From positions 1 through 27,872 of the forward strand of contig CAMLEO010000059.1 in the NCBI GenBank assembly GCA_946478975.1: a stretch of DNA of 27,872 nt, given 5' to 3'. Below the pieces are notes generated by a model that was given only the letters and a program-made list of their open reading frames with translations, ran no database searches and had not been told where the DNA came from. Of the stretch, positions 16,263 through 24,203 are shown piece by piece. A program made the translations under genes and the position numbers. Within the stretch, counting starts at the first letter, position 1; every line of letters begins with the position of its first letter. The stretch comes from an uncultured Steroidobacter sp. Its GTDB lineage: Bacteria; Pseudomonadota; Gammaproteobacteria; Steroidobacterales; Steroidobacteraceae.

Positions 16263-16688
16263 ATGGCAAGTCGCAAACAATCGGGCGTGACGCTGATCGA
16301 GCTGATGATCGCGGTGGCCATCGTCGCGATCCTCGCGGCGATCGCGTACCCCTCTTATCAACGCTACGTCGCGAGGACTCATCGGGACTCTGCGACGGCG
16401 TGCATGTCACAGTACGCGCAGTTCATGGAGCGCTATTACACCGCCAACATGACGTATGTCGGCGCGGCGCCGGGCAATCTTCCCTGCACACAAGAAAACA
16501 GTTTGAATCAGCGCTACACCATCGGGCCGCGCGCCGGCTCCTTGACCGCCAGCGCGTACGTCATCGATGCGACACCGGTCGGCACGCAGCTCGCGCTGGA
16601 TGGCAGCTACTGCGGCACGCTGTCGCTGAACCAGGCCGGCGTCCGGAGCACGTCGGTCACGGCCAACCGCGACCAATGCTGGCGCTGA
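16263..16688 (+). CDS. pilE: Type IV pilin-like minor pilin PilE
   Basis: This 141-residue prepilin has the short leader MASRKQSG cut before VTLIELMIAVAIVAILAAIAYPSYQRYV, with Glu at mature position 5. The globular domain keeps SATACMSQYAQFMERYYTANMTY and a Cys-bounded C-terminal loop (YCGTLSLN, DQCWR), as in PilE minor pilins. It is the last gene of the minor-pilin operon, 12 bases after pilY1. Its small size and position argue for a minor pilin bridging the tip complex rather than the major PilA subunit. No clear terminator lies in the 54 bases before the next gene, so read-through into the SWIM operon is possible. Confidence 0.92.
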   Translation: MASRKQSGVTLIELMIAVAIVAILAAIAYPSYQRYVARTHRDSATACMSQYAQFMERYYTANMTYVGAAPGNLPCTQENSLNQRYTIGPRAGSLTASAYVIDATPVGTQLALDGSYCGTLSLNQAGVRSTSVTANRDQCWR

Positions 16689-16742
16689 GATCTTCATAAA
16701 CAACTGGTAGAGTCGCGCTCGTGCTCAGTCACGATCAGCGGC

Positions 16743-18095
16743 ATGTCAGATTGGTCCATACAACGCGTCGAGCAGCTCGCGCCCGATCCGGCCTCCTTCA
16801 AAGCGGCGCAGGGATCCGCCAAACCCGCCAAGTGGAATCATCTCGGCCGCGACCAGCGCCTGGTCTGGGGTGAATGCCAGGGCAGCGGCGCCAATCCCTA
16901 CCAGGTGCGCGCCGACCTGGTCGATGTGACTTACAAGTGCAGTTGCCCGAGTCGCAAACTCCCCTGTAAACATACGCTCGCGCTGCTGCTGTTGCTGGCC
17001 GGCGGTGCCGTGAAGGAAGGCACGCCGCCCGAGTTCGTCAATGAATGGTCGGCGAATCGCGCCAAGCGCGCCGAGACCAAGCAAGCCAAAGCGGCCGCCG
17101 CGGGCGAAAAGGAAGTCGACAAAGAAGCCCAGGCCAAGCGCGTCGAGAAACGCGAGTCCCGCATCGTCGATGGGCTCGCACAGCTCGAAACCTGGCTCGC
17201 CGATATCGTTGCCGAAGGTCTCGCCGCCACGCGCGCGCAGGGCGAGGGGTTTTGGGAAAAGATGGCGGCACGGCTCGTCGATGCGCAGGCACCGGGTCTT
17301 GCGCGTCGAGTGCGGGAGTTGAGCTGGGCTGCGGCGAGCCGCGAATGGCAAACCGAACTGCTGGCCGGCATCGCGCGCTTGCAGTTGCTCATCGATGGTT
17401 ATCGCGCGCTCGATCGCCTGGCGCCGCCGCTTGCCGCCGAAGTGCGCACGCTGATCGGCTGGACGCAGGACCAGGAACAACTGCGTCAGCGCGAAGGCGT
17501 GCGCGATCACTGGCACGTGATCGCTCGCCGCCAGCTCCAGGATGAAACACTCACCACGCAGACCACCTGGCTGCATGGAACGAATACGCGTCGGTTCGCG
17601 CTGGTGCTCGAATTCGCCGTCGGCGCGCAGCCGCTGCCAGTGAACTACACGGTCGGGCAGGTGCTCGACGCTGAGTTGGTGTTCTTCGATGGCGAGCCTG
17701 CGATTCGTGCCTTGGAGAAAGCTCGACACAGCACGCAGCCGCGGCGGATCGAATTGCCTGAAGGTTTGGACGTCGCATCGTTGCAGTCCGCGTTTGCGGC
17801 CAGCCTCGCACGCAATCCTTATTTCGAACGGTTGCCGTTCGTACTCGATCGCGTGCGTCCGGTGCTCGCCTCCGACGGACGCTTGTCGTTGCGAGACGAA
17901 GCCGGGCGCAGCGTCCTGGTCGCGCCTTCGTGCAAACATCAGTGGGAGTTGATCGCGGTGTCCGGCGGCCGTCCGTTGCGATTGTTCGGCGAATGGAACG
18001 GTCGCAGCTTCGATCCTCACAGCGTGCAGAGCGAGTCGGAGCTGTTCATCCTGGCGCGGCTCGAAGACACGCCGCTGTTGTCGAAGGTGGCGTGA
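16743..18095 (+). CDS. SWIM zinc-finger protein (YehQ-like)
   Basis: This 450-residue protein has an N-terminal SWIM zinc finger: C66-x-C68-x6-C75-x-H77 in YKCSCPSRKLPCKHTLAL. A highly charged Lys/Ala/Glu linker follows at about 105-140 (probably coiled), then a helical region and a C-terminal alpha/beta region of unknown fold. SWIM domains bind DNA or proteins. The protein heads a five-gene operon with a MoxR ATPase and a VWA protein, and the next gene starts two bases after its stop. From memory, the E. coli counterpart is the SWIM protein YehQ of the yehL-yehM-yehP-yehQ cluster. A targeting or client-recognition role is inferred from domain and context only. Confidence 0.9.
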   Translation: MSDWSIQRVEQLAPDPASFKAAQGSAKPAKWNHLGRDQRLVWGECQGSGANPYQVRADLVDVTYKCSCPSRKLPCKHTLALLLLLAGGAVKEGTPPEFVNEWSANRAKRAETKQAKAAAAGEKEVDKEAQAKRVEKRESRIVDGLAQLETWLADIVAEGLAATRAQGEGFWEKMAARLVDAQAPGLARRVRELSWAAASREWQTELLAGIARLQLLIDGYRALDRLAPPLAAEVRTLIGWTQDQEQLRQREGVRDHWHVIARRQLQDETLTTQTTWLHGTNTRRFALVLEFAVGAQPLPVNYTVGQVLDAELVFFDGEPAIRALEKARHSTQPRRIELPEGLDVASLQSAFAASLARNPYFERLPFVLDRVRPVLASDGRLSLRDEAGRSVLVAPSCKHQWELIAVSGGRPLRLFGEWNGRSFDPHSVQSESELFILARLEDTPLLSKVA

Positions 18096-18097
18096 CG

Positions 18098-19642
18098 ATG
18101 GCCACATCAAACGCTTGGGATCGGCTGCTCGGTGTCGCGACGCTCGGCACGCGACGCGCGCCCGTGAATGAAACATCGCTGTGGCCGATTGAAGAGCTCA
18201 CACCGGCCAGCGCGGATGCGAGCACGGAGCTGAAATTTCTGCGCGCGGCGGCGGCTCAACGACTTTATGACGTGGCGGGCACACGTTCCGCCCCACAAGC
18301 GTCCGCCGATGAACTGCCAGCCGTGCAGGTCGATCGCACGCGACTCATCTCCGAAGTCGCGGCGATGCGCTTGTTACGAATGATGCGCGGTGAGCACGCT
18401 GAATTGATCGCGGAGTGGGCGAGCCTCGCGCTCGAAGCGAAGCGTCAGCTGCCGCCGCAGTTCGTGCCGCTCGTATTCAAACATCTGAAAGCTTCCGAGG
18501 TGGTCGGCTTCGGCGATCTGCTGGGCGCGACTGGAACCTGGCTCGCGCGAATGAATCCGGAGTGGAAGATCGCAGCCACGGTCGAGGCGCCGTCGCACGA
18601 ACGTTGGCTGGCGGGAACCTTCGAGGAACGGCGTGCCGAGTTGCTAGCCATGCGCAAGCACGATCCGGCGCAGGCGCGCGAGTGGCTGCAGGAAACGTGG
18701 GCGAAAGATCCGCCGGAGGAGCGTGAAGCCTTTCTGCGTTCGTTCGCGACAGGGTTGTCGCTTGCGGATGAAGCCTTCCTCGAAGCAGCGCTCGATGACA
18801 AACGCAAGCCGGTGCGCCAGGCGGCGGTGCAGTTGCTGGCGTCGCTGCCTGAATCGCAGCTGTCTCGGCGACATCGTTCGCGCCTCGATACGCTCGTGAC
18901 CGCGGAAGATAAGAAAGGACTGCTCGCGAAACTCAGCAAGCCGAAGCTCAAACTCATCATCGCGTTGCCCGAAGCGATCGATAAAGTCACGCAGCGAGAC
19001 GGCGTCGATGCCAAGCCGCCTGCGCATCGAAAGATCGGCGAGCGTGCGTTCTGGCTGTCGCAGATGATGGCGCTCGCACCGCTGTCGTATTGGACCGCAC
19101 GCTTTCAATGTGACGCCGTCACGTTCGTCGCTGCCGTCATGGACAGCGACTACGCGACCGAGTTGCTGCCGGCACTCTCAGAGGCGGCGCGCCGCGATCC
19201 CGAACGCGAGTGGCTGCTCGCGCTCACCGATGCATGGCTCGCCTCCAAAGATGTGTATGTGCGCAGTCAGCCGATCTCGGAAATGATGCTGACAGCCCCG
19301 AATGACGTGCGCGAATCAGTGCTCGCTGCGCAGCTTGCGAAACTCGATTCGCTGCGCGACAGCCAGGTGATTCTCTCGCTGCTGCAGACGGTGCAGTTCA
19401 CTTACGGGCCTGAGCTCACGCGCCTCGCGTTGGCGCACCTGAAAACGATCGCGGCCAAGCAGAACTCCAGCTATCAGCAGCCGCGCAATGTATTCGACCC
19501 CATCGGTTATCACTGCGATGTGCCGACCGCCAGTGCGCTGCTGCCGGCGATGCTCGAAGCCGAATCGAGCTGGCGCAACGCGCTGGACCAACTCAATGAC
19601 ATCGTGGAATTTCGAGCCGCGATGCGACGGGAGATTTTGTGA
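18098..19642 (+). CDS. DUF5691-like helical protein of the SWIM/MoxR/VWA operon
   Basis: This 514-residue, almost entirely helical protein is recognised as DUF5691-type from its N-terminus WDRLLGVATLGTRRAPV and its operon context. Central repeats of paired helices (for example DEAFLEAALDDKRKPVRQAAVQLLASLPES) look like HEAT-type scaffold repeats. No catalytic motif, signal peptide or membrane segment is visible. ATG 18098 with AGGTGG upstream was chosen. Upstream in-frame codons lie inside the SWIM gene. The stop overlaps the MoxR start (GTGA). A scaffold or adaptor role in the complex is inferred; the function is unknown. Confidence 0.82.
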   Translation: MATSNAWDRLLGVATLGTRRAPVNETSLWPIEELTPASADASTELKFLRAAAAQRLYDVAGTRSAPQASADELPAVQVDRTRLISEVAAMRLLRMMRGEHAELIAEWASLALEAKRQLPPQFVPLVFKHLKASEVVGFGDLLGATGTWLARMNPEWKIAATVEAPSHERWLAGTFEERRAELLAMRKHDPAQAREWLQETWAKDPPEEREAFLRSFATGLSLADEAFLEAALDDKRKPVRQAAVQLLASLPESQLSRRHRSRLDTLVTAEDKKGLLAKLSKPKLKLIIALPEAIDKVTQRDGVDAKPPAHRKIGERAFWLSQMMALAPLSYWTARFQCDAVTFVAAVMDSDYATELLPALSEAARRDPEREWLLALTDAWLASKDVYVRSQPISEMMLTAPNDVRESVLAAQLAKLDSLRDSQVILSLLQTVQFTYGPELTRLALAHLKTIAAKQNSSYQQPRNVFDPIGYHCDVPTASALLPAMLEAESSWRNALDQLNDIVEFRAAMRREIL

Positions 19643-20739
19643 GTAACGAAGCTGTGAAATCGAATGACGTGCAGCGCGCGCCAGCCGAAGTGCAATTCGC
19701 CGAGGAGCTGGCGGCGATCGCCAAGGAAGACGAGCGGCAGAAGCCGCCGCGCTGGAAGCTTTCGCCCTGGGGCGTCGTCAAATACTTGATGGGCGGCAAG
19801 CTCGACTCGGGCTTCACCATTACGCCGAAGTACGTCGGCCAGCGCCGGCTGATGGAAATCGCGGTTGCGACGCTTGCGACTGATCGCGCGTTGTTGCTGC
19901 TGGGATTGCCGGGCACTGCGAAGAGTTGGGTGAGCGAGCACATCGCCGCTGCGATTTCGGGCGATTCGACGCTGCTCGTGCAAGGCACGGCGGGCACCGC
20001 GGAGGAATCCATTCGTTACAGCTGGAATTACGCGTTGCTGCTCGCGAAAGGACCTTCGCGCGAAGCGCTGGTCGCAAGTCCGGTGATGCGAGCGATGGAG
20101 TCGGGTGCGATCGCACGGCTGGAGGAGCTCACGCGCGTGCCGGCCGACGTGCAGGACACGCTCATTTCTTTGCTCTCGGAGAAAACGTTGCCCATTCACG
20201 AGCTGAGCGATGAAGTGCGCGCCGCTCGCGGCTTCAACCTCATCGCCACCGCGAACAACAAAGATCGCGGCGTGAATGATATGTCGAGCGCATTGAAACG
20301 TCGCTTCAACACCGTGGTGCTGCCGACGCCCGAATCGCTCGATGAAGAAGTTTCCATCGTGCAGATGCGCGTGGAGTCGATCGGTCGTGCGCTCGAATTG
20401 CCGGCCGAAGCGCCGGCGCTCGCCGAGATCCGCCGCATCGTCACCGTGTTTCGCGAGTTGCGCGAGGGCAAGACCGAGGACGGCAAGTCCAAGTTGAAAT
20501 CGCCGAGCGGCACGTTGTCGACGGCCGAGGCGATCAGCGTCGTGAGTAACGGCATGGCGCTCGCAGGTCACTTCGGCGACGGCGCCTTGCGTGCGGCGGA
20601 CGTCGCTTCCGGACTCATTGGCGCCGTGATCAAAGATCCGGTGCAGGATACGATCGTGTGGCGCGAATACCTGGAGACGGTGGTCAAGGAGCGCGACGGC
20701 TGGAAAGACTTGTATCGCGCCTGCAAAGAGCAGCTCTAA
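19639..20739 (+). CDS. MoxR-family AAA+ ATPase (YehL subfamily)
   Basis: This 366-residue AAA+ protein has Walker A GLPGTAKS at 89-96. The Walker B region reads GAIARLEELTRVP (156-168), with Glu-Glu where most MoxR proteins have Asp-Glu. The sensor segment LIATANNKDRGVND is at 201-214 and the arginine-finger region SALKRRFN at 217-224. The helical lid follows, with a charged insert (EGKTEDGKSKLKS). The GTG start at 19639 overlaps the preceding stop. MoxR ATPases typically work with VWA partners in metal insertion or remodelling of protein complexes, and here the VWA gene is two genes downstream. Length and neighbours match, from memory, E. coli YehL. It is likely the motor of the five-gene system. 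Confidence 0.93.
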   Translation: MSNEAVKSNDVQRAPAEVQFAEELAAIAKEDERQKPPRWKLSPWGVVKYLMGGKLDSGFTITPKYVGQRRLMEIAVATLATDRALLLLGLPGTAKSWVSEHIAAAISGDSTLLVQGTAGTAEESIRYSWNYALLLAKGPSREALVASPVMRAMESGAIARLEELTRVPADVQDTLISLLSEKTLPIHELSDEVRAARGFNLIATANNKDRGVNDMSSALKRRFNTVVLPTPESLDEEVSIVQMRVESIGRALELPAEAPALAEIRRIVTVFRELREGKTEDGKSKLKSPSGTLSTAEAISVVSNGMALAGHFGDGALRAADVASGLIGAVIKDPVQDTIVWREYLETVVKERDGWKDLYRACKEQL

Positions 20740-20748
20740 ACCACGCTC

Positions 20749-22977
20749 GTGTCGAACGTTCATCTCTTCGGCATTCGCCATCACGGGCCTGGCTCGGCGC
20801 GCAGCTTGAAAAATGCGCTGGAGCAGGTGCGCCCCGATGTCGTGCTCATCGAAGGGCCGCCGGATGCGAATGAGCTGATCGAGCTCGCGAAGCATCCGGA
20901 GTTGAAGCCGCCGGTCGCGTTGCTCGTGTATCTGCCACAGGCGCCGAGCGCCGCGGTGATGTATCCGTTTGCGGAATACTCGCCGGAGTGGCAGGCGCTT
21001 CAGTACGGGTTGAAACATTCGCTGCCCGTGCGCTTCATCGATCTGCCGCAATCGGCACGCTTGCGCGATCCTGCCGAGCAGACACCGGAAGCGTCGGACG
21101 ACACCGAACAAACATCGCAGTCACGGACGTTCGATGAGGATCCGCTCGCACCGATGGCTCGCGCCGCTGGCTATACCGATGCGGAGCGCTGGTGGGACCA
21201 CCTCGTCGAATCACGCGCCGGGCATGACATCGAAGTGTTCAAGGCGATTCACGAGATGATGAGCGCCGTGCGCGCCGAGGTCTCAGAGCCGTTGCCGCCA
21301 GTGGAAGCACAGCGCGAAGCCCACATGCGCAAGTGCCTGCGTGCAGCGATCGCCGAAGGTTTTGAAAACATCGCCGTGGTCTGTGGTGCGTGGCATACGC
21401 CGGCGCTCGCCGAGTTGCCGAGTGCGAAGGCGGACGATGCGTTGTTGAAAGGACTGCCGCGGGCGAAGACGGCTGCCGCCTGGACGCCCTGGTCGTACGA
21501 GCGGTTGTCGTTTCGCTCCGGCTACGGAGCCGGCATCGAATCGCCAGTGTGGTACGAGCTGTTGTGGAATACGCGCGATGCGTTGGGCGCACAGTGGCTC
21601 ACTCGCGCGGCACGATTGTTACGTGAGCAGGATATTCCGGTGTCGTCGGCTCATGTCATCGAAGCGGTGCGACTGGCCGAAACGCTCGCTGCGCTCCGCG
21701 GCCGGCCGGTGCCGGGCCTCGCGGAATTCAACGACGCGGCCGAGTCGGTGCTCAGCTCAGGCAACGCATTGCAGTTGCAGCTCATCGCGCGACGGTGGCA
21801 TTTCGGCGATCGGCTCGGCAGCGTGCCGGAGGATTTCCCGGCGGCTCCGTTGCAGCAAGATCTCACAGCACAGCAAAGGCGCTTGCGCCTGCCGCCGAAG
21901 CTCGAAATCAAAACGCTCGATCTGGATCTGCGCGAACCGCTCGATCGTGAACGCAGTCAGCTGCTGCGTCGGTTGCGCTTGCTGTCTGTGCCTTGGGGCG
22001 AGCCTAAAACGCAAACGAGCGGCCGCGGAACATTCCACGAATTATGGGACGTGGGCTGGCGACCGGAATTCGCCATCACATTGATCGAAGCAAGTCGCTT
22101 CGGTCACACCGTGGAGCAGGCCGCAACTACGCAGGTTGCCGAGCGCAGCGCAAGCACTGCCGCGACGTTGAGCAGTTTGATCACTGCGTTGGAAGATGCG
22201 CTGTTTGCAAACTTGCCCGGCGCGATCGGTGCGCTCGTTGCAGCGATCGAAGCGCGTGCGGCGGTGTCGACCGATGTGTTACAGCTGCTCGAAGCGCTGC
22301 CGCCGCTCGTAAACGTGTATCGCTATGGAAACGTTCGAGCCACGGACGTGTCGCTGGTCGGTGAAATCCTGCAGGGACTGATTCCGCGCATTTTTGTCGC
22401 CGGCCCGAGCGCCACGACTCACATCGACGATGAGGCGGCGAAAAATTTGTGGGAGCATCTCATGGCGGCGGACCGCTCGCTCGCTTTACTCGCCGATCAA
22501 GGCTATTCGCGCGGCTGGCGGGACATGCTCAAACGTATCGCCGACAACGACAGCGCCCACGCGCTGCTCGCAGGCTATGCCTACCGGTTGCTTTACGATG
22601 CGACCGAAGTGCCGTTCGAGGCGCTCTCCGACGCGTTTTCTCGCGCGTTGTCCGTGGGCACCGAGCCCGCCGTCGGTGCGCATTGGGTCGAAGGGCTGTT
22701 GTCCACCAGCGGCGCTGTGCTGATTCACGATGACCGCTTGAGAACTCTGGTCGATCATTGGGTGCGCGGAACGTCGGCAGAACACTTCGTCCAAGTATTG
22801 CCGCTGATTCGACGCACGTTTGCAAACTTCCCAGCGCCCGAGCGGCGTCACATCGGCGAGCGTCTGCGCTCGGGCGGTGTGCATGCATCGGCCGCAACCG
22901 GCACGTCCGATTTTGATGTCGAGGCGGCGCACGCCATGGTTCCTGTCTTGAAGCGTATCTGGAATTTGCCCGAATGA
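20749..22977 (+). CDS. DUF5682-like protein (YehM-like)
   Basis: This 742-residue cytosolic protein starts at GTG 20749, nine bases after the MoxR stop. The N-terminal third carries conserved polar motifs: HLFGIRHHGPGSARSL (residues 5-20), VVLIEGPPDANELI (about 31-44) and VVCGAWHTPAL (about 208-218). These His/Glu clusters resemble the arrangement in TraB/TIKI or erythromycin-esterase-like proteins, which suggests a possible metal-dependent hydrolase domain. The remainder is helical without recognised motifs. Its stop overlaps the VWA start (ATGA). From memory, it corresponds to E. coli YehM in size and neighbourhood. Biochemical function is unknown. Confidence 0.85.
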   Translation: MSNVHLFGIRHHGPGSARSLKNALEQVRPDVVLIEGPPDANELIELAKHPELKPPVALLVYLPQAPSAAVMYPFAEYSPEWQALQYGLKHSLPVRFIDLPQSARLRDPAEQTPEASDDTEQTSQSRTFDEDPLAPMARAAGYTDAERWWDHLVESRAGHDIEVFKAIHEMMSAVRAEVSEPLPPVEAQREAHMRKCLRAAIAEGFENIAVVCGAWHTPALAELPSAKADDALLKGLPRAKTAAAWTPWSYERLSFRSGYGAGIESPVWYELLWNTRDALGAQWLTRAARLLREQDIPVSSAHVIEAVRLAETLAALRGRPVPGLAEFNDAAESVLSSGNALQLQLIARRWHFGDRLGSVPEDFPAAPLQQDLTAQQRRLRLPPKLEIKTLDLDLREPLDRERSQLLRRLRLLSVPWGEPKTQTSGRGTFHELWDVGWRPEFAITLIEASRFGHTVEQAATTQVAERSASTAATLSSLITALEDALFANLPGAIGALVAAIEARAAVSTDVLQLLEALPPLVNVYRYGNVRATDVSLVGEILQGLIPRIFVAGPSATTHIDDEAAKNLWEHLMAADRSLALLADQGYSRGWRDMLKRIADNDSAHALLAGYAYRLLYDATEVPFEALSDAFSRALSVGTEPAVGAHWVEGLLSTSGAVLIHDDRLRTLVDHWVRGTSAEHFVQVLPLIRRTFANFPAPERRHIGERLRSGGVHASAATGTSDFDVEAAHAMVPVLKRIWNLPE

Positions 22978-24101
22978 TCAGCGACGACGAAGCAGCACGA
23001 CGCTGGCGGCTCATCCTGGGCGGCGATGAAGCCGACGGCATTGGATGTTCCTTGAACGTCGCCGACACGCGCATGGACAAGGCGCTGCAGGCGTTGTACG
23101 ACTCAGATCGCAAAGGCGGGCTCGGCAGCTCGGCACCGAACGTGTCGCGCTGGCTCGGCGACATCCGCGAGTACTTTCCGTCGAGTGTCGTGCAGGTGTT
23201 GCAGCGGGATGCGATCGAACGCCTCGACATGACGCGGCTGTTGATGGAGCCGGAAGTGCTGCAATCGTTGCAGCCAGACGTGCACCTGGTCGCCGATCTG
23301 ATTGCGATGTCAGGCGTGATCCCGGCCAAGACCCGCGAGACGGCGCGTGCCGTCGTTCGCAAGGTCGTCGATGAGCTGATGAAAAAGCTGAGCGAACCGA
23401 CGCGTGCCGCGATTGCTGGCGCGCTCAATCGCTCGGCTCGCAATCGCCGTCCTCGCCACGCCGACATCGACTGGCGCCGAACCATTCACGCGAATCTGAA
23501 ACATTATCAGCCGGCGTACCAAACCATCGTGCCGGAGGTGCGCATCGGCTATGGCCGCCGTCGGCAGTCGATGCGTCACATCGTTCTTTGCATCGACCAG
23601 AGCGGCTCGATGGCGACCAGCGTGGTGTATTCGGCAATCTTCGGCGCGGTGCTGGCGACGTTGCCCTCGGTGTCCACTTCGCTGGTGGTGTTCGATACTT
23701 CCATCGTCGATATGACCGAACAGTTGGAGGATCCCATCGATCTGCTGTTCTCTGTGCAACTCGGCGGCGGCACCGACATCAACGGCGCGGTGGGCTATTG
23801 CCAGACGCTCGTGCGCTCACCGCAGGACACGATCTTTGTGTTGATCAGCGATTTGTTCGAAGGCGGCGTCGAGACGGAATTCATGAAGCGCGCGGCGAGC
23901 CTGGTCGCTTCCGGCGTGCAGTTCGTAGCGCTGCTCGCATTGAGCAACGAGGGTGCGCCTTCTTACAACGCCGATCTTGCCGGCCAGCTCGCCGGCATCG
24001 GCGTACCGGCGTTTGCATGTACCCCGGACAAATTTCCAGCACTGATGGCGGCAGCCATCGAGCGTCGCGACCTGCGCGAGTTCGTGGAAATTCGAAAGTA
24101 G
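22974..24101 (+). CDS. VWA-domain protein with intact MIDAS (YehP-like)
   Basis: This 375-residue protein has a helical N-terminal region (1-190) and a C-terminal von Willebrand A domain. The metal-ion-dependent adhesion site is complete: D208-x-S210-x-S212 (LCIDQSGSM), T267 in GGGTDIN, and an Asp in FVLISDLFEGG. No signal peptide or membrane segment is seen, so it is intracellular, as expected for a MoxR partner. The ATGA overlap with the DUF5682 gene and its place at the end of the operon support co-production with the ATPase. Size matches E. coli YehP from memory. It probably binds the MoxR ring or its client through the metal site. Confidence 0.93.
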   Translation: MISDDEAARRWRLILGGDEADGIGCSLNVADTRMDKALQALYDSDRKGGLGSSAPNVSRWLGDIREYFPSSVVQVLQRDAIERLDMTRLLMEPEVLQSLQPDVHLVADLIAMSGVIPAKTRETARAVVRKVVDELMKKLSEPTRAAIAGALNRSARNRRPRHADIDWRRTIHANLKHYQPAYQTIVPEVRIGYGRRRQSMRHIVLCIDQSGSMATSVVYSAIFGAVLATLPSVSTSLVVFDTSIVDMTEQLEDPIDLLFSVQLGGGTDINGAVGYCQTLVRSPQDTIFVLISDLFEGGVETEFMKRAASLVASGVQFVALLALSNEGAPSYNADLAGQLAGIGVPAFACTPDKFPALMAAAIERRDLREFVEIRK

Positions 24102-24125
24102 CATTGCATACACACGTGCGCTCAA

Positions 24126-24167
24126 CATGCGCATGCGATTGCAATCTATCGCCGCGAGGAGTATCCC
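24126..24167 (+). promoter_or_regulatory. Candidate promoter with two adjacent palindromes upstream of the DUF6351 gene
   Basis: Two perfect 10-bp palindromes stand one base apart: CATGCGCATG (24126-24135) and GATTGCAATC (24137-24146). The second overlaps TTGCAA (24139-24144), which lies 17 bases before TATCCC (24162-24167), giving a weak sigma-70-like pair. A repressor bound to the palindromes would block the -35 region. This is inferred from symmetry and spacing. Confidence 0.35.
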
Positions 24168-24203
24168 TATCGCGCCGATTTCTTACGGACGGGGGATACG
24201 GAC

